Shown piece by piece: positions 37,418-47,532 of a stretch of 64,000 bases of DNA. The notes beneath the pieces are model-generated. The model saw only the letters and a list, made by a program, of their open reading frames with translations, ran no database searches and was not told where the DNA came from. The translations under genes and the position numbers were made by a program. The stretch spans positions 372,001 through 436,000 of the forward strand of contig CP017315.1 of assembly GCA_002005325.1 (NCBI GenBank), read 5' to 3'. This DNA comes from Candidatus Tokpelaia hoelldoblerii (lineage in GTDB: Bacteria > Pseudomonadota > Alphaproteobacteria > Rhizobiales > Rhizobiaceae). How positions within the stretch are numbered: position 1 is the stretch's first letter; the number at the start of each line of letters is the position of its first letter.

Positions 37418-37713
37418 ATTTTTCTCCAGCTTGTAAAGTTTTTTACACATCTTTATCGAGCGCATATTTTGCGGAAATGCCAGATGCCTGCCTGCGACAA
37501 AATGACTTTTACGCAGAGTTTGAAGGAATTTATTTGCCACTGGTGCAGTCTTGCAACACGTTTGCTTTGATGCTATGGAAAATAATCTGTTCTGATAAGG
37601 GATATCCGCTTTATGCAAAGGTCAGTTTTCATTTTCATCCGACGATGATGCTTCCTGCCGCCACTGGTGGTTTGAAAAAACTGTTATTTGCCTAATTTTC
37701 AGGATTTACCCTT

Positions 37714-38220
37714 ATGACATCCTCTTCCTTCAGCATTATACATGAGTTGCCCGTTCATGACGCGGTGATTGAAACTTTAAGCGCGCAAGCCTTTGGCCCG
37801 GCGCGGTTTACCCGTGCCGCTCATCTTGTCCGTGAACAGGGCGGCCATGCCCCTGCTCTTTCTTTCATTGCCTGCCGGGAAGAAGCGGTTGTCGGCTTTG
37901 TACGCATGACACCGATTGTCATCGGCGTGACAAAGGCGCTGATGCTGGGGCCGATTGTTGTTGACCCGGCAAGCAAAGGCATGCGTATTGGCGCGGAGCT
38001 GATGAACACAGCCCTGGCCGCCGCCGCGGATGCGCAATATCCGCTGGTGATTCTTGTCGGCGATGAGCCCTATTACCGCCGGTTTGGTTTTCAGCCTGTC
38101 GCGCCCGGCCGGATCATCCTGCCGGCGCCTGTCAACCCTGCCCGCCTGCTGGCCCGTGAATTGACCGCAGGAACATTGCAGGAGGCTGGCGGACTGGTGC
38201 GCCATGTAAACCGCGCATGA
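37714..38220 (+). CDS. GNAT-family N-acetyltransferase
   Basis: 168-aa acyl-CoA-dependent acetyltransferase of the YhbS-like group. Acetyl-CoA loop region: LGPIVVDPASKGMRIGAELMNTAL (motif A with G-x-x-I/L-G), then ILVGDEPYYRRFGFQPV (motif B, the YY-RFGF signature). Substrate unknown. It is divergent from ompW and 116 nt before gshA. Its own start is AT-rich upstream; no operon partner is evident. Confidence 0.85.
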   Translation: MTSSSFSIIHELPVHDAVIETLSAQAFGPARFTRAAHLVREQGGHAPALSFIACREEAVVGFVRMTPIVIGVTKALMLGPIVVDPASKGMRIGAELMNTALAAAADAQYPLVILVGDEPYYRRFGFQPVAPGRIILPAPVNPARLLARELTAGTLQEAGGLVRHVNRA

Positions 38221-38336
38221 AACACTTTTATGTCAGAGGGGTATCGATTATAGATAAACAAAAAGGTTGCAATGAACCCTATTCCGCTTCAGGAATAGAC
38301 GGGTAAGGATTCGGATAAAAGAAAGCGGTATCGTTC

Positions 38337-39719
38337 ATGGCTCGTGATACAACGGACGACACGGAAATTAAAGATGTTGAAGCGCTGGCGGATTATCTGG
38401 CGCAGGGGTGCAAGCCGGCAGATCAATGGCGCATTGGCACGGAACACGAAAAATTCCCGTTTTATGTGAAAGATTTGCGCCCTGTGCCTTATGAAGGGGA
38501 CAATGGCATTTGCGGCATCCGCGCCCTGCTTGAAGGGATGCAGGCGCAATTGCAATGGCAGCCGATCATGGATGAAGGCAGATTGATTGGCCTTGCCGAA
38601 CCGCAGGGACGCGGCGCGATTTCGCTTGAGCCTGGCGGCCAGTTTGAACTTTCAGGCGCTCCGCTGGCAAATGTGCATGAGACGGCGGCAGAGGTGGAAA
38701 CGCATTTCAGCCACCTGCGCAAGGTGGCAGAGCCGCTTGGTATCGGCTTTTTAGGGCTGGGCGCCAGTCCGCTGTGGACGCTGGCGGAGACGCCGGTCAT
38801 GCCGAAGTCGCGCTACAGGATCATGACCGGTTATATGCCTAGGGTCGGCACGCTCGGGCTTGATATGATGTACCGCACGGCAACCATTCAGGTGAATCTC
38901 GATTTTGCCTCTGAAACGGATATGCGCCGTAAAATGCAGGTGGCGATGAAACTGCAATCGGTGGCGACGGCATTGTTTGCCTGCTCGCCTTTCACGGAAG
39001 GCAAACCCAACGGGTTTTTGTCATGGCGTTCGCAAATCTGGCGCGATACGGATAATGACCGTGCCGGTGTTTTGCCTTTTGTGTTTTCTCCCGATTTCGG
39101 CTTTGCCGATTATGTCGAATGGGCGCTGGATGTGCCGATGTATTTTGTGCTGCGTGACGGCCATTATCATGATGTGACGGATGTCACGTTCCGCCAGTTT
39201 ATGGCTGGCGCGCTGAAGGGGCGGCTGGAACAAGGCCGCCCGACAATGGGCGATTGGGTCAACCATATTTCCACGCTGTTTCCTGAAGTGCGGCTCAAGC
39301 GTTTTCTGGAAATGCGTGGCGCGGATGACAGTTCGCGCGCCCATATCAGTGCGCTTTCAGCCTACTGGGTCGGGCTGCTTTATGACACGGCGGCTTTGGA
39401 CGCGGCGGAAAACCTGACCCGTGACTGGCGCCTGGACGAGGTGCAGGCATTGCGTGATGCTGTCCCTGTTCAGGCATTGCAAACGCCATTCCGCACCACA
39501 ACTGTGCTGGAGCTTGCCCGCGAGACGCTGAAAATCGCCCGTATGGGATTGCGCAACCGTGCCCGCCTGAACAGCACCGGCAAGGATGAAACGCATTATC
39601 TTGATGTGCTTGACACAGTTGTGGAAAAAGGGCGGACACAGGCGGAAATCATGCTTGCTGATTATCATCAGCGCTGGCATGATTCCGTTCTTCCGGTTTT
39701 TAAAGACTATGCCTTATGA
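38337..39719 (+). CDS. gshA: Glutamate--cysteine ligase (class II, plant/alphaproteobacterial type)
   Basis: 460 aa; first step of glutathione synthesis, joining glutamate and cysteine by a gamma-peptide bond. Landmarks of the alphaproteobacterial/plant type: [11 protein letters not shown] near the N-terminus, [49 protein letters not shown] (given here in two known blocks), and [15 protein letters not shown]. The plant redox-cysteine switch is not judged here. The leader has a small CTATTCC/GGAATAG hairpin (38282-38301). Its stop overlaps the xseA start by 4 nt (ATGA). Confidence 0.95.
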   Translation: MARDTTDDTEIKDVEALADYLAQGCKPADQWRIGTEHEKFPFYVKDLRPVPYEGDNGICGIRALLEGMQAQLQWQPIMDEGRLIGLAEPQGRGAISLEPGGQFELSGAPLANVHETAAEVETHFSHLRKVAEPLGIGFLGLGASPLWTLAETPVMPKSRYRIMTGYMPRVGTLGLDMMYRTATIQVNLDFASETDMRRKMQVAMKLQSVATALFACSPFTEGKPNGFLSWRSQIWRDTDNDRAGVLPFVFSPDFGFADYVEWALDVPMYFVLRDGHYHDVTDVTFRQFMAGALKGRLEQGRPTMGDWVNHISTLFPEVRLKRFLEMRGADDSSRAHISALSAYWVGLLYDTAALDAAENLTRDWRLDEVQALRDAVPVQALQTPFRTTTVLELARETLKIARMGLRNRARLNSTGKDETHYLDVLDTVVEKGRTQAEIMLADYHQRWHDSVLPVFKDYAL

Positions 39720-41167
39720 CAGACCTGTTTGAAGCTGCCGGGCAAAAAACCAATGCGGCGGAATTTACTGTTTCTGAACTTTCCGGCGCGCTGAAACGCA
39801 CGGTGGAAGAAACGTTCGGCCATGTGCGGGTGCGGGGTGAAATTTCCGGTTATCGCGGGGCGCATGCTTCGGGGCACGCTTATTTTGCTCTCAAGGATGA
39901 CAAGGCGCGGCTTGAAGCGGTGATCTGGCGCGGGGTGATGGGAAAGATGCGTTTTCCGCCGGAAGAGGGCATGGAGGTGATTGCCACCGGCAAATTGACC
40001 ACCTATCCGGGTTCGTCCAGATATCAGATTGTGATTGAGTCGCTTGAGCCCGCGGGCGCGGGCGCATTGATGGTGCTGCTGGAAGAGCGCAAGCGCAAAC
40101 TGGCGGCGGAAGGGCTGTTTGACGAGGCGCGCAAGCAACTGCTGCCTTTCATGCCGCAGGTGATCGGTGTGGTGACATCACCGACCGGCGCGGTTATCCG
40201 CGATATTATCCATCGCATTTCCGACCGTTTCCCGCTGCATATTCTGGTATGGCCGGTGCGGGTGCAGGGCGAGGGCAGCGGGGCGGAAGTAGCAGCGGCG
40301 ATTAATGGTTTCAATGCTCTGGCCGAGGGGGGGGATATTCCCCGTCCCGATGTGATTATTGTCGCGCGCGGCGGCGGCAGCCTGGAAGATCTGTGGGGCT
40401 TTAATGATGAGGCGGTGGTGCGCGCGGTGGCGCAATCAGGCCTGCCGGTGATTTCCGCTGTCGGGCATGAGACCGACTGGACGCTGATTGATTATGCCGC
40501 TGACCGGCGCGCCCCGACACCGACAGGCGCTGCGGAAATGGCGGTGCCGGTCAAGGCGGAATTACAGGCGGGGCTTGCCTCGTTCAATGCGCGGCTGAAA
40601 TCCGCCCTGTTGCGGGGCTTGCAATTCCGTCGCCAGCGGCTTGATGGTTTGCGCCGCGCTTTGCCAACGGTTGACCACCTGCTTGCTCTGCCGCGGCGGC
40701 GGTTTGATGAGGCGGCAAGCCGGCTGGCGCGGGCGCTGATAACCGGTGTGCGCCATAAGCAGAACCGGTTTGAAGGTTTCAGCCGTCAGCTTTCGCCCTA
40801 TCTGGTGGCGCGTCCCGTGCAGGAAAAGCGCCGTTTGCTGACGCCGTTTGCCCGGCGCGCGGCGACAGCTTTTCAGCACAATGTTGCGCGCAACCGCCAG
40901 CGGCTGGCTGAATTGGCGCGGCTGATGAAAACACTGTCTTACGAAGATGTGCTGGAGCGTGGCTTTGCTTTGGTGCTGGACGGGGAAAAGACGCCGATGA
41001 AACGCGCTGCCGCAGTGCAGGCCGGTGAACATCTCACCTTGCGCTTTGCTGATGGTGAGGCGGCGGTGGTCCCTGCCGATGATGCGCCGGCACCCGCTCA
41101 CCCGCGCAAACCGAAAGCTGCAAGGCCTTCCGGCCAGTCCGGCAGCGGGCAGGGAAGCCTGTTCTGA
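39716..41167 (+). CDS. xseA: Exodeoxyribonuclease VII large subunit
   Basis: 483 aa; catalytic subunit of ExoVII, which degrades single-stranded DNA bidirectionally in repair. N-terminal OB-fold ([34 protein letters not shown] region), then the catalytic domain with [34 protein letters not shown] and [28 protein letters not shown]. The C-terminal coiled-coil region that holds XseB copies follows, and a short Pro/Ala/Lys-rich tail. Translationally coupled to gshA. Its partner xseB lies at 18940. Confidence 0.97.
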   Translation: MTDLFEAAGQKTNAAEFTVSELSGALKRTVEETFGHVRVRGEISGYRGAHASGHAYFALKDDKARLEAVIWRGVMGKMRFPPEEGMEVIATGKLTTYPGSSRYQIVIESLEPAGAGALMVLLEERKRKLAAEGLFDEARKQLLPFMPQVIGVVTSPTGAVIRDIIHRISDRFPLHILVWPVRVQGEGSGAEVAAAINGFNALAEGGDIPRPDVIIVARGGGSLEDLWGFNDEAVVRAVAQSGLPVISAVGHETDWTLIDYAADRRAPTPTGAAEMAVPVKAELQAGLASFNARLKSALLRGLQFRRQRLDGLRRALPTVDHLLALPRRRFDEAASRLARALITGVRHKQNRFEGFSRQLSPYLVARPVQEKRRLLTPFARRAATAFQHNVARNRQRLAELARLMKTLSYEDVLERGFALVLDGEKTPMKRAAAVQAGEHLTLRFADGEAAVVPADDAPAPAHPRKPKAARPSGQSGSGQGSLF

Positions 41168-41206
41168 GATTATCCGCTTTTTTCAACTGATTACGCTTGT
41201 GACGTT

Positions 41207-41238
41207 GGTGCTGGCGGAATGTTATTTCCGCCAGTGCC
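41207..41238. terminator. Inverted repeat between convergent xseA and nfeD
   Basis: CTGGCGGAA (41211-41219) pairs with TTCCGCCAG (41226-41234), extended by wobble pairs to about 13 bp. It lies between two convergent genes; the T-runs are weak on both strands, so bidirectional termination is likely but not certain. Confidence 0.55.
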
Positions 41239-41250
41239 TTGAATCATAAT

Positions 41251-41712
41251 TTAGAATGAAGTGTCCGGTTCAACCTGAAATGCGCCGTTTTGATAAGCCA
41301 CGAGCCGTATTCTGGTGCCCTTGGGCATATCCTTGCCGGTAATGCGCCAGATGGTGTCATCAATATGGGTATGGCCGCTGCCATTGTGCAGAGGCTCGCT
41401 CAAGGTTATCACCATGTCAAGCATTTCATCGGTACGGCGGTTGAGCAATGGCGCCTCGCTATGTTCAAGCTGCGCGGCAAAGCGCTGTGTTATCCACACA
41501 AGCACAACACACAGCAGCAGGAAAACGACAATCTGTGACTGCCAGCCGGCCAAAAGGCCGATTATATTGGCGAGCGCTGAAAAAATAGCCGTGATCAGGG
41601 CGGCGATACCGATCCAGACAAGAAAAACACCTGGAATCAGCAATTCCAGCAAAAGCAGGGCAAATCCGAGAATAACCCAGTTCCATAGTCCTGATATCGT
41701 CAACAGTTCCAT
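41251..41712 (-). CDS. NfeD-family membrane protein (short form)
   Basis: 153 aa. Three hydrophobic segments in the first ~85 residues (WNWVILGFALLLLELLIPGVFLVWIG marks the family) and a C-terminal ~55-residue OB-fold-like domain (GHTHIDDTIWRITGKDMPKGTRIRLVAYQNGAFQVEP). Short NfeD proteins pair with SPFH/stomatin proteins in membrane microdomain quality control; the SPFH gene lies directly upstream with a 27-nt gap, and the two almost certainly form an operon. Confidence 0.9.
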   Translation of the reverse strand: MELLTISGLWNWVILGFALLLLELLIPGVFLVWIGIAALITAIFSALANIIGLLAGWQSQIVVFLLLCVVLVWITQRFAAQLEHSEAPLLNRRTDEMLDMVITLSEPLHNGSGHTHIDDTIWRITGKDMPKGTRIRLVAYQNGAFQVEPDTSF

Positions 41713-41739
41713 AATTTTTCCGATTCTTCCTGTTTTGCT

Positions 41740-42723
41740 TCAGGATGTTTTCCGGCGCGGTGTGGTGGTTTCACTGGAAGGTGTTTCGCCGTTGCCGGAG
41801 AAAACTTCCCTGGCGATAGCGCCGATACCGCCGAGCGAACTGATGAGTGATGATGCTTCAAATGGCATCATGATGATTTTCTGGTTTTTGGCAGAGCCGA
41901 TGCTGGTCAGCGCTTCAGTATATTTCTGTGCTACAAAGTAGTTGATGGCCTGCACGTCACCATTGGCAATGGCGACAGATACCATTTCCGTCGCCTTGGC
42001 TTCCGCCTCTGCCAGCCGCTCACGCGCTTCCGCCTCGCGATAGGCGGCTTCGCGCTTGCCTTCCGCTTCCAGAATTTGCGCCTGTTTCAGGCCTTCCGCG
42101 CGCAGGATGTTGGCGTTTCTGTCACCTTCGGCTTCCAGAATCTGGGCGCGTTTGACACGCTCCGCCTTCATCTGGCGCGCCATGGCGTCGGCAAGGTCAC
42201 GCGGCGGCTCGATATCCTTGATTTCAATGCGGGTCATTTTCATGCCCCACGGGTGCGCTGCCTCGTCAATAACCCGTAACAGGCGCTCGTTGATGGCGTT
42301 GCGGTTGAACAATACCTCATCAAGGTCCATCGAGCCGACAACTGTACGGATGTTGGTCAGCGCAAGATTGATCAGCGCATATTCAAGATTGGCGACCTGA
42401 TAGGCTGACTGGGCGGCATTGAGCACCTGATAGAAAGCAACGGCATCAACGGAAGCGGTCGCGTTATCATGGGTGATGACTTCCTGAGTGGGAATATCAA
42501 GGACCTGTTCCATCATGGAAACGCGTGCGCCGATCTTGTCGATAAATGGCACAATCAGGTTGAGTCCGGGTTGCAGGGTGCGGGTATAGCGGCCGAAGCG
42601 CTCAACTGTGTAGTTGGAACCTTGCGGTACGGTTTTGATACCGGCAAGAAGTGTGGCGATGACCAGGCCCGCCAGAATAAGAAGTGCAATAACCATGAAG
42701 ACAATTCCGCTATTTAAAATCAA
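41740..42723 (-). CDS. SPFH/Band 7 (stomatin-like, QmcA-type) membrane protein
   Basis: 327 aa. One N-terminal membrane segment ([22 protein letters not shown]), then the SPFH domain: [40 protein letters not shown]-type strand, [23 protein letters not shown] and [23 protein letters not shown] long Ala/Glu-rich coiled coil follows ([28 protein letters not shown] region) and a loosely structured tail. Such proteins oligomerise into rings that scaffold membrane proteases. First gene of the pair with nfeD. Confidence 0.93.
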   Translation of the reverse strand: MILNSGIVFMVIALLILAGLVIATLLAGIKTVPQGSNYTVERFGRYTRTLQPGLNLIVPFIDKIGARVSMMEQVLDIPTQEVITHDNATASVDAVAFYQVLNAAQSAYQVANLEYALINLALTNIRTVVGSMDLDEVLFNRNAINERLLRVIDEAAHPWGMKMTRIEIKDIEPPRDLADAMARQMKAERVKRAQILEAEGDRNANILRAEGLKQAQILEAEGKREAAYREAEARERLAEAEAKATEMVSVAIANGDVQAINYFVAQKYTEALTSIGSAKNQKIIMMPFEASSLISSLGGIGAIAREVFSGNGETPSSETTTPRRKTS

Positions 42724-42795
42724 AACTGGTTATATCCTAGCTTGTTTTCAAGAAAGAGTGAAGAGACGGGCGGGAAATATCTTCATCGCGTCCAT

Positions 42796-43812
42796 TTACA
42801 GCCAGCCCGCAAGTTCGCGCCGCACCAGATGTTCAATCACTTTCATGCCTTCCGCGTCGGCATTAAGGCAGGGGATATGGGTGAAGTTTTCACCCCCGTG
42901 GGCGCGGAATATATGTGCAACCTCATTGCCGATTTCATCCACTGTTTCCAGACAATCCGAAACAAAACCCGGATTGAGAACGGCAACGGACTTCATCCCC
43001 TCGCGCGCCAGTTGTTCAACCGTTTTGTCCGTGTAGGGCTGCAGCCATTCTTCCGGCCCGAAACGCGACTGGAATGTCATGCGCAGGCGGTCTCCGCTCC
43101 AGCCCAGTTTCTGCCGCAGCGCATTGGTGGTGCGCAGGCATTCATCAGGATAAGGGTCACCGCGTTTTGCATAGCTTTGCGGAATGCCGTGATAGGAAGC
43201 AAGCACAACTTCGGGGGTAAAATCCAGCGTTGCCAGATGGTGCTGAATGGAAGCCGCCAATGCCTCGATATAAACCGGATCTTCCGGATAGGCCGGTACG
43301 GTGCGCACTGCCGGGACAAAGCGCATGGTCTTTAAACTGTCAAAAAATGCGTCACAGACTGTTGCGGTTGTGGTGGCGGAATATTGCGGATAAAGCGGGA
43401 ACATAACAATCCGCTCACAACCGCGCCCGGCCATGGCGCGGGTGACTTTGTCAATGGAAGGCGCGCCGTAGCGCATGGCCCACTCAACATCAATATCGAC
43501 AGTGTCTGCCGTATCAGCGGCAAAGGCAGCCTGCAAAAGCTCCGCCTGCTGGCGCGTATACGTTCGCAGGGGCGATTCATCCAGCGCGGTGTTCCATATC
43601 CGCTGGTAGGCCGCGCCTGATTTTTTCGGGCGCGTGTTGAGCACAATGCCGTGTAAAACCGGATACCAGACCAGCCGTGACCACTCAATCACCCGCCGGT
43701 CAGATAGAAATTCCGCCAGATAACGGCGCATGGAACGAAAATCTGTCCCCGCCGGGGTGCCAAGATTGACCAGCAGCACACCGATACGTTTTTTGCGCAG
43801 GTTTTCTTGCAT
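42796..43812 (-). CDS. hemH: Ferrochelatase
   Basis: 338 aa; inserts Fe2+ into protoporphyrin IX in the last step of protoheme synthesis. Type I chelatase motifs: VLLVNLGTPAG at the start, YGAPSIDKV, FPLYPQYSATTTA, the metal/catalytic His in SYHGIPQSYAKRGDPY, TFQSRFGPEEWLQPYTDKT and the late GFVSDCLETVDEIG, with the acidic helix residues Glu/Asp after it. Cysteines for a [2Fe-2S] cluster at the C-terminus are not evident. It lies 4 nt after the omp10 gene, as in related Rhizobiales. Confidence 0.96.
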   Translation of the reverse strand: MQENLRKKRIGVLLVNLGTPAGTDFRSMRRYLAEFLSDRRVIEWSRLVWYPVLHGIVLNTRPKKSGAAYQRIWNTALDESPLRTYTRQQAELLQAAFAADTADTVDIDVEWAMRYGAPSIDKVTRAMAGRGCERIVMFPLYPQYSATTTATVCDAFFDSLKTMRFVPAVRTVPAYPEDPVYIEALAASIQHHLATLDFTPEVVLASYHGIPQSYAKRGDPYPDECLRTTNALRQKLGWSGDRLRMTFQSRFGPEEWLQPYTDKTVEQLAREGMKSVAVLNPGFVSDCLETVDEIGNEVAHIFRAHGGENFTHIPCLNADAEGMKVIEHLVRRELAGWL

Positions 43813-43816
43813 TTGT

Positions 43817-44182
43817 TCAGCCTGCCCGGTTTAACGCGAATTTTCCGCCATCAGATTTGGTGCATAACAGCCGTGTTGTATTCACAAGCGCGCAATTGGC
43901 CTGCGATACTGTGCCACTGACATGGGAGCGAATCTCGATGGAAACCATGGTCGGCGAATGGAGGACATAATTGCCTTCTGACAATTTTTCCTGCGTGTCA
44001 GGGGCGCGGGTTTCAAAAACACCATTGCGGAAGGACGACATGATGCCGTTTGAGTCAGCCCATTTCCCTTCAATGCCCTGTGGTATATTCTGCGGGGAAA
44101 CCATGGGCGGCGATGATGGAAAACAGCCTGCGAGGCCGACGCCGAGAATGAACAGGCAGCTGGTGGAAGCGAGGGATTTCAT
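43817..44182 (-). CDS. omp10: Omp10-type outer-membrane lipoprotein
   Basis: 121 aa from the ATG at 44182; earlier codons in the open frame do not give a signal peptide. Lipoprotein signal with lipobox LAGC. The mature domain follows the Brucella Omp10 pattern closely from memory: GIEGKWADSNGIMSSFRNG, FETRAPDT.EKLSEGNY, SIEIRS.V.GT.S..NCALV and a terminal FALNRAG. Two cysteines (in NCAL and LLCTKS) are probably disulphide-bonded in the periplasm. Omp10 is a surface lipoprotein and immunogen in Brucella; exact role unresolved. Only 4 nt precede hemH. Confidence 0.85.
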   Translation of the reverse strand: MKSLASTSCLFILGVGLAGCFPSSPPMVSPQNIPQGIEGKWADSNGIMSSFRNGVFETRAPDTQEKLSEGNYVLHSPTMVSIEIRSHVSGTVSQANCALVNTTRLLCTKSDGGKFALNRAG

Positions 44183-44386
44183 AGGGCAGGCTCCATAATA
44201 CAGATAACAGCGCAAGAGGCCGGAGAATAGCAAATACAAGGCCGTTGCGCCAGAGTTGGCCCTTTAAAATAAGCCTGTAAATCAAAAACAGCAAGCGGCT
44301 TCCTGCTTGCCGGTGCCATGTTCACGCGCAATTTATGCAACCAAACGATAAGGCGGGCATTTTAGCCTGATAAGGAAGGCAGATAT

Positions 44387-45760
44387 GTGATGACGGGCCC
44401 TGTATTGATTGCCGTTGAAGATGGTGTACAGCGCAAAAGGCTGGCAGAAATGCTTCTTGCGGCGGGATACCGTATTATTGACGCTGAAAGCGGCTATCGC
44501 GCGCTGGAGCTTTTGCGCCGCCGGCGCGATATCATGCTGGCCCTTGTCAGCCTTGAAATGTCTGATATCCGCGAGGTGGATTTTATTGCCAGTATCCGTG
44601 CCGCCGGTATTGCGACAGCGCTGATCGCCCTTGTCACCCATGAGGATGACACACGCCTCAAGCGCGCCCTTGCTGCGGGTGCGCGTGACTTTTTGTCCCT
44701 GCCTGCGTCGCCATTGCGGCTCAATGTTTCTGTTGGTAATTTACTGCATCATGTTATGCTGGAACACAGGCTGCATCTTTTGCAGCAGAACAGCGGGAAA
44801 ATAATAGATATTGATGATTTTGTCGCCAGAAGTGCGCTGATGCAACACCTGATAAAGGCTGCGCGCGCTGCTGCCCAGGATATGAAACCCCTGCTTGTTA
44901 TCGGTGAGGCGGGCACAAGGCCGGAATTGCTGGCGCATGCCATTCATCATCAGGCCAAAAATGCCGCCATGCCTTTTATTCCTGTCAGTTGCAGTGCCAC
45001 CCTCGACAAAGACCTCTCTGCCGGGCAGTGGTTGCGTGATATTGGCAAAAAGCTGCATGCAGCCAAAGAGGCAACGGTATTTTTCAACGATATTGACATG
45101 CTGGATATGGATTTGCAGAACGGGCTGCTGGCCTTGCTGCGTGCGCCGGCGGCAAAACATATCCGTTTGATGGCCTCCGCTTCCGCTTCTCTGGCCGGAC
45201 GTGTCAGGGATGGCAGTTTTTCAGCCGGTCTGTGGCAGTTCATTGCACAAAGCGAGCTTGAAATTCCGCCGCTGCGCACCCGCCGGGAAGATATTCCCGA
45301 ATTGGTTGAGCGGATTCTGGCGCAGATTTTGATGGATACCGGCAAGGCCCGGATTACCGGTGTGGCAGGGGCGGCGCAAGCGCTTTTGCTGCAGCATGAC
45401 TGGCCGAATAACCATGCCGAGCTGGAAGCTTTGCTGTATCGTGCGGTGTTGTTGAGTGAGGGGCCGCTGCTGGGTGTCCATGATTTTCCGCAATTGTTGC
45501 AGAATCGGGAAGAAACTGTGCATGAAACCGGCCCGGAAAACGATTTGCAGGCATTATCCACGCAGCCGTCTTTGCTGGCGCTGGATGAAAGCGGGCATAT
45601 TTTATCGCTGGCGCAGATGGAAAAAGAGCTGATCCGCGAGGCGATGAAACGCTATAACGGGCGAATCAGCGAAGTGGCACGGCGGTTGAAGATCGGCCGC
45701 TCAACACTCTATCGCAAGCTTGAAGAATATGATCTTGTTGAAAAGCCGGCAGGCGGATAA
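44387..45760 (+). CDS. Degenerate NtrC-like response regulator with Fis-type DNA-binding domain
   Basis: 457 aa laid out as receiver (1-120), AAA+ (145-370) and Fis-type HTH (REAMKRYNGRISEVARRLKIGRSTLYRKL, 417-445). The key residues of the first two are missing: the phospho-acceptor region reads VSLEM (Glu57 where Asp is expected), the conserved Lys is Ser104, Walker A is GEAGTRPE (173-180; no GK), Walker B is VFFNDID and no GAFTGA sigma-54 contact loop is seen. PPLRTRREDIPELVERI shows the ancestry. It cannot be expected to activate sigma-54; a DNA-binding regulator is likely. AAGGAAGG precedes alternative starts GTG 44387 and ATG 44390. No sensor kinase is adjacent. Confidence 0.88.
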   Translation: MMTGPVLIAVEDGVQRKRLAEMLLAAGYRIIDAESGYRALELLRRRRDIMLALVSLEMSDIREVDFIASIRAAGIATALIALVTHEDDTRLKRALAAGARDFLSLPASPLRLNVSVGNLLHHVMLEHRLHLLQQNSGKIIDIDDFVARSALMQHLIKAARAAAQDMKPLLVIGEAGTRPELLAHAIHHQAKNAAMPFIPVSCSATLDKDLSAGQWLRDIGKKLHAAKEATVFFNDIDMLDMDLQNGLLALLRAPAAKHIRLMASASASLAGRVRDGSFSAGLWQFIAQSELEIPPLRTRREDIPELVERILAQILMDTGKARITGVAGAAQALLLQHDWPNNHAELEALLYRAVLLSEGPLLGVHDFPQLLQNREETVHETGPENDLQALSTQPSLLALDESGHILSLAQMEKELIREAMKRYNGRISEVARRLKIGRSTLYRKLEEYDLVEKPAGG

Positions 45761-45767
45761 AAGCGTC

Positions 45768-47342
45768 TCAATCGGCATAATCCTGTCTGTGCTGCCAGCC
45801 ATAGGCGGAAATTGCCTGTGGCAGGGGCAGGACATCGTCACCGGATAAAGTGGCGGCTGCCTCACCAACCACGGCCTGCTGTGTGACATTCCGCAGCCTG
45901 TGTGTTGTGTTTTGCGCCTGATGGTTCAGCCGGCCGGTCTTGCTTCCGGTGTCCGTATCCATGGTGACAAGTTGCAACGTGCTGCGGCCTTGTTGCGCCG
46001 GTCTTGTAGCGGCGGGGGAAAAATCATCAGCCGGCACGGGGATAACTTCAATCTGTTTTATCAATTCACCCACTGCGTCTTTTTTCTGCACCGGTGTTTC
46101 TACCGGGCGCAGCTGTGGAAGAGGAACAGCCTGCGGCAGCGGCTGTTCCACCAGGGCAAGGGCCAGCGGGGCGGCTTGCGCTGCTGGTGCTGTTGCCGCA
46201 AGACCAAGCGGTTTTACACCGGGGATGGGAACATCAGGCGATAACCCCGCCGCAATTGCTGCAAGGGCAGTTTCCGGCGTTTTCTGTTTTATCGCTGCAA
46301 CCGTGAACGGCTTTGTATCCGGTACCGGGATATTTCGCGGCAGGGTTACACTGTTTTCAGCAACCAGCGGCGCGGTTTCATCCTCGATTTCCTCTATATC
46401 CGCCTGTCCCGCAAAACCCGGCACCGGCACATTGTGTTCCGGCAATTGTGCTATCATCGTTTCTTCCTGTGGTGTCTGCGGTTTTACCTGCGGGACAAGC
46501 GGTGTCACCTTATCCTGCTTGCGGCCAAAGAGTGAGGGGAACGGGTTGCCATTCTGTTTGTTCTCTTTTGCTTCTGCCACCATGATTTGCGGTGGCAGGC
46601 CTTTGCGGGCCTTATAGTCGGCCATGGCCTGCACATAGCCTGAAAGGGGTACACCGTCACTGGGGATATGGATGGTTCTGCCATTGGGGAATAGTGCCAG
46701 CAGATCGTGGCGGTTCATTCGCGGCCAGTGGCGCACATTGCCGACATCAACATGGATGAAGGGCGAGCCGGAGGCGGGATAATAGCCGACCCCGCCCGAT
46801 TGTTGTTTCATGCCGATTTGCCGTAATCTGGACAGCGTGACATCGGGAATATAAAAATCCATCGCTTTACCAAGGGTGTGCTGGCTGTTTTTGGCGACCC
46901 CGCTGCTGCTGGAGCGGGCGCGCAGCATAGAGTTGGTTGCCGGCGCACGATAGGCTGAGACAACATGGATATAGTCGTTTGAGCCGCTCAGGCGGTAAAT
47001 CTGCCAGACGACATCAAACAGGTGCGGGTCCATAACGGTCGGTTCATTGCGCCGCCAGTCCCGCAGAAAATAATTAAGCTTTTTCAGACCGCTTTGCACA
47101 TAGCGGCCGTCTTTTTTAAAGACAATTTCCGCCCGTTCACGGGTATGGACATAATAAAGCCTGAGAGAGCGGGTTTCAGCCTGTGCAGCGGAAAAGGAAA
47201 ACAGAGGGCAAAAACAGGCCAGCATGGAAAACAGGACCGCCCGGCAGGAAAAATGCGCCTGTATGGTTTGTCTCCCGCTTTTTCTGCTCATGCGTTTTTG
47301 TCCCACCGGTAAAACCCGTTTTTGTTCCAGCCTGAATTTCAC
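45768..47342 (-). CDS. DUF882 (YcbK/M15-like) exported protein with long Pro-rich extension
   Basis: 524 aa. An N-terminal basic region and hydrophobic signal (VLFSMLACFCPLFSFSAAQAE, after ~30 polar residues) precede a DUF882 domain (residues ~60-220) of the peptidase M15 fold: VVSAYRAPATNSMLR, SQHTLGKAMDFYIP (SxHxxGxAxDF metal motif) and SPFIHVDVGNVRHW (HxD). It is probably a periplasmic cell-wall hydrolase or binder. The remaining ~300 residues are low-complexity, rich in Pro, Ala, Val and Gln with repeated 'VPxPxxKP' segments, as in many Rhizobiales members. It converges with the regulator gene at a 7-nt gap. Confidence 0.87.
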   Translation of the reverse strand: MKFRLEQKRVLPVGQKRMSRKSGRQTIQAHFSCRAVLFSMLACFCPLFSFSAAQAETRSLRLYYVHTRERAEIVFKKDGRYVQSGLKKLNYFLRDWRRNEPTVMDPHLFDVVWQIYRLSGSNDYIHVVSAYRAPATNSMLRARSSSSGVAKNSQHTLGKAMDFYIPDVTLSRLRQIGMKQQSGGVGYYPASGSPFIHVDVGNVRHWPRMNRHDLLALFPNGRTIHIPSDGVPLSGYVQAMADYKARKGLPPQIMVAEAKENKQNGNPFPSLFGRKQDKVTPLVPQVKPQTPQEETMIAQLPEHNVPVPGFAGQADIEEIEDETAPLVAENSVTLPRNIPVPDTKPFTVAAIKQKTPETALAAIAAGLSPDVPIPGVKPLGLAATAPAAQAAPLALALVEQPLPQAVPLPQLRPVETPVQKKDAVGELIKQIEVIPVPADDFSPAATRPAQQGRSTLQLVTMDTDTGSKTGRLNHQAQNTTHRLRNVTQQAVVGEAAATLSGDDVLPLPQAISAYGWQHRQDYAD

Positions 47343-47474
47343 GCCGCAATGTGGCAGAAAATGGTTAACAGCTTGTGTCTCTATAGCATGGCGGGCCTGA
47401 AATAACAGTCAAGTTTTATGACACCGGCTGTTTTTTCTTGAGAAAACCGGCATTTGATTTACCTTTCAGGAGCA

Positions 47475-47519
47475 TTCCGGTATCGTATGCGAGACCGGAA
47501 ATGTTAAGACCGGAAATGT
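47475..47519 (+). promoter_or_regulatory. Leader of copA with two direct repeats and an alternative pairing arm
   Basis: Two copies of GACCGGAAATGT (47493-47504 and 47508-47519), 15 nt apart, directly before the AGGGA ribosome site of copA. A 7-nt arm TTCCGGT (47475-47481) can pair with ACCGGAA in either copy, so two mutually exclusive hairpins can form. It may be an operator or a translational control element. Confidence 0.4.
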
Positions 47520-47532
47520 CAGGGAATGTGTC

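Noticed and set aside
37477..37695. 72-residue open frame between ompW and the GNAT gene
   Set aside because: No ribosome site, no coherent domain, and unusual composition; likely chance in the divergent promoter region.
38282..38301. CTATTCC/GGAATAG hairpin before gshA
   Set aside because: 7-bp stem, AT-rich, not followed by a T-run or a recognisable riboswitch core.
47487..47507. Six-codon frame (MRDRKC) before copA as a leader peptide
   Set aside because: The nearest ribosome-like site is 14 nt away and a frame this short arises by chance.
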